From Streptomyces exfoliatus (GTDB lineage: Bacteria > Actinomycetota > Actinomycetes > Streptomycetales > Streptomycetaceae), in contig NZ_JNZP01000044.1 in NCBI RefSeq assembly GCF_000725545.1, positions 1 to 24,103 of the forward strand: a DNA stretch of 24,103 nucleotides, read 5' to 3'. The translations under genes were made by a program, and so were the position numbers. The notes beneath the pieces are model-generated. The model was given only the letters and a program-made list of their open reading frames with translations, was not told the origin of the DNA and searched no databases. This document shows, one piece after another, positions 22,573 to 24,103 of this stretch (positions are counted from its first letter, which is position 1; each line of letters begins with the position of its first letter).

Positions 22573-22860
22573 ATGGCACCGAAGACCGAACACCTCCTGC
22601 GGGCCGTACGGCAACTGCGCCGGGTCCGTGCCCTCTACATGTCAGGCGTCCTGTTGTGGGCGGTAGCCGCGGCCTGGACGGGAGGGGCGCATCCCGGGAG
22701 CCGGCAGATGTGGGTCTCCCTGCTCCTCCTCGCGGTTTTCGCGGGCCTCCTATGCACGGCCTGCGTATGGCTGCGGCGCCTCCAGACCGCCCCAGGTCGC
22801 CGGCCTGCGCACCACGCCGCACCCCGACGGGCCATCACCTCACGTCACGCGAGCGCCTGA
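22573..22860 (+). CDS. Small membrane protein, two predicted helices
   Basis: 95 aa from ATG 22573; a GTG at 22522 would add 17 residues. A basic N-terminus ('HLLRAVRQLRRVR') leads into helix 1 (ALYMSGVLLWAVAAAWTGG), a short loop, helix 2 (MWVSLLLLAVFAGLLCTACV) and a basic tail. No function can be assigned. The 206 bp after it (22861-23066) hold no gene; a short CGAAACC/GGTTTCG dyad lies at 22873-22888. Confidence 0.6.
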   Translation: MAPKTEHLLRAVRQLRRVRALYMSGVLLWAVAAAWTGGAHPGSRQMWVSLLLLAVFAGLLCTACVWLRRLQTAPGRRPAHHAAPRRAITSRHASA

Positions 22861-23066
22861 ACCCGACCCGCACGAAACCTGGGTTTCGGATGCGCGCACG
22901 GGTGGTCGCATCCCCCTTGCCCGCCGGCGCCAGAAACGCGGGCCAAGGCGAAAACGTCACTGTTCAAAGCAGTCGATGGCACGTCAGAGACCGTTCAGGA
23001 CCAGTTCATCACGGAGGATGAGGAAAGCAGGACGACACCACACTCCGTCCCACGCGAGGAGCCGCC

Positions 23067-23375
23067 ATGGCCACCTTTGTCATCACCATTCCCGGCACAT
23101 TCACCTCAGGCATCACCGACTCCGCCCGATCGACCCTCGAACGGAAGCTGGCCCCCCAGCACACAGACGTCAGTGAGAGCGAAGGCCTGAACCTCCTCAC
23201 ACTGAACGAGGACGACACCTTCGCTGTCCGGCTCGAAGTCGACGCCGCAGACCGGTACGAGGCCAAACTGGACGCCACAAGGCTCGTCTCAGCCGCGCTG
23301 GAGGAGGCGGGAATTGCCGAAGCCAACGCTCCGCTCGGCCCGCCGGTCGTCACCGGCATCGACAGCGATCTCTGA
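23067..23375 (+). CDS. Hypothetical protein, 102 aa
   Basis: ATG 23067 follows GAGGAG (23056-23061) at good distance. The protein is soluble and acidic: 'MATFVITIPGTFTSGITDSA', then 'RSTLERKLAPQHTDVSESEG', 'FAVRLEVDAADRYEAKLDAT' and 'LVSAALEEAGIAEANAPLGP'. A beta-alpha-beta arrangement is plausible. I recognise no family. The GC3 pattern and ribosome site support a real gene. The following 206 bp contain no ORF that I support. Confidence 0.72.
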   Translation: MATFVITIPGTFTSGITDSARSTLERKLAPQHTDVSESEGLNLLTLNEDDTFAVRLEVDAADRYEAKLDATRLVSAALEEAGIAEANAPLGPPVVTGIDSDL

Positions 23376-23581
23376 CCCCGCGCGCCACACCACAGCCGCG
23401 GCAAGGCCCCTGAGACCCGCCCCGGCTCGATGACCGGCATCGCGCTTCGCCCTGCACACGAAGCACTGCATCCGACCGTCACGAGCCTGGAGAGAGTGAC
23501 GGCTCGCCCGCAGGCAGTCTCGCCGGCTTGCAACGGCGATGCGGGGGCATACGAGCAGCACCCTTCGAAAGGAGATTGCTC

Positions 23582-23767
23582 ATGCTCGGCATAGTGGCGG
23601 CGGTGCTGTTCTTCATCGCGTTCCTGATCAACGCGGCGGACATCGGCACCAACGATGCGTTCACCTCGACGAACGTGATGCTGCTCGGGCTCACCGCCCT
23701 GGCCCTACAGGTGGCAGGCATCGGCGCCGGCCACAGCGCCAGACGGCGCCCCTGGTCCCGCTCCTGA
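23582..23767 (+). CDS. Very small membrane protein, 61 aa
   Basis: ATG 23582, with AAAGGAG 7-13 bp upstream. Two hydrophobic stretches (MLGIVAAVLFFIAFLINAAD and NVMLLGLTALALQVAGIGAG) flank a short polar loop, with a basic tail. It is the last gene before the telomere, with 54 bp between its stop and the first palindrome. The function is unknown. Confidence 0.65.
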   Translation: MLGIVAAVLFFIAFLINAADIGTNDAFTSTNVMLLGLTALALQVAGIGAGHSARRRPWSRS

Positions 23768-23820
23768 GGGGGCGCCACCTCCCCGACGACCACGAAGCAC
23801 CACCCTCCCCGTAGCCAGCT

Positions 23821-24103
23821 TGGCCCGCGCGAGCGGGCCACAGGACTGAAGGCGCAGCCGAAAGTCCCCAGCGGCAGGGGAGCGCAGCGGACCTGCCGCC
23901 CCGGTCTGGAGCGAAGCGGAAGACCGGGAGCGGGACAATGTCCCGCAGCTCCGGGAGCGCAGCGGACGGAGCGTCAACCGGACTGTGCAACAGTCCGGTT
24001 GAACGGGCCGGCATCGGCCCGGCAGCGCTTCCGCGGAGCGGAAGCGCAACACCCGTGCGCAGCGCGGGTGTTCGTTTGCACAGCGCGCAGCGCTGTGGGA
24101 CCC
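23821..24103. other. Telomere: continuous series of eleven hairpin palindromes
   Basis: Palindromes in order: 23821-23840 (GCGA loop), 23843-23867, 23871-23899, 23900-23928, 23930-23946, 23948-23972, 23974-24002 (13-bp arms, GCA loop), 24004-24021, 24025-24047 (10-bp arms, GGA loop), 24048-24072 (11 pairs including one T-G, GCA loop) and 24079-24097 (8-bp arms, GCA loop). Almost no base lies outside a hairpin. The GNA triloops and the dense packing are what Streptomyces telomere 3' overhangs show. The plus strand would be the 3' strand at this end. The order near the end is colinear, from memory, with the archetypal telomere bound by Tap/Tpg. The window stops at GGGACCC, so the outermost palindrome may be cut. 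Confidence 0.88.

Noticed and set aside
22873..22888. Possible chromosomal-type parS (CGAAACC/GGTTTCG dyad)
   Set aside because: The symmetry is the reverse of GTTTCACGTGAAAC and the core is different. It is a single copy and may be only a weak hairpin.

Overview
The window looks like the right-hand end of a linear Streptomyces replicon. The evidence is very high GC with strong GC3 bias, GTG/TTG starts and overlapping GTGA/ATGA gene junctions, an adjacent Tap/Tpg (telomere-associated protein / terminal protein) gene pair, and a final 280 bp that is an unbroken run of hairpin-forming palindromes of the Streptomyces telomere type. ABC sugar-uptake genes and an initiator tRNA favour a chromosome arm. 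The plasmid-style ParA/ParB locus suggests that this arm was at some point exchanged with a linear plasmid.

Layout. 1-4691: amino-sugar/polysaccharide use, comprising two MalF/MalG-type sugar ABC permeases (the first cut by the window edge), a cytoplasmic GH20 beta-N-acetylhexosaminidase and a secreted CBM3-GH16 glycanase. 4692-5225: a terminator hairpin, then three 21-bp palindromes inside a duplicated piece of parB. 5226-7814: DUF998 membrane protein, NarL-type sensor kinase and response regulator as one overlapping operon. 7811-10203 (minus): parB and parA, where parA carries two N-terminal ribbon-helix-helix segments. 10281-10644: ten palindromes at a 38-bp period. 10712-14396 (minus): ABC-2 exporter ATPase and permease plus a second sensor kinase/regulator pair. 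14602-17377: tap and tpg. 17433-17506 (minus): initiator tRNA-fMet. 17676-21297: a VOC protein, a hypothetical protein, an RNA-end-recognition/2H phosphoesterase fusion and a MOSC protein, with decayed DNA between the last two. 21363-23767: subtelomeric zone with a broken IS5-type transposase, a frameshifted small gene and three small ORFs. 23821-24103: telomere.

How it fits together. Tpg is expected to cap the 5' end of the telomere and Tap to recruit it there; both genes lie 6.7-9.5 kb from the end they would serve. ParA and ParB probably act on the 21-bp palindromes. These occur in three places: the array upstream of parA, three copies inside the parB reading frame (encoding a repeated LHNPVMK-type heptapeptide), and three copies in the duplicated parB segment 3.2 kb away. 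This partition locus, with its dual-coding sites, 38-bp array and tandem-RHH ParA, is the strongest candidate for an undescribed system in the window.
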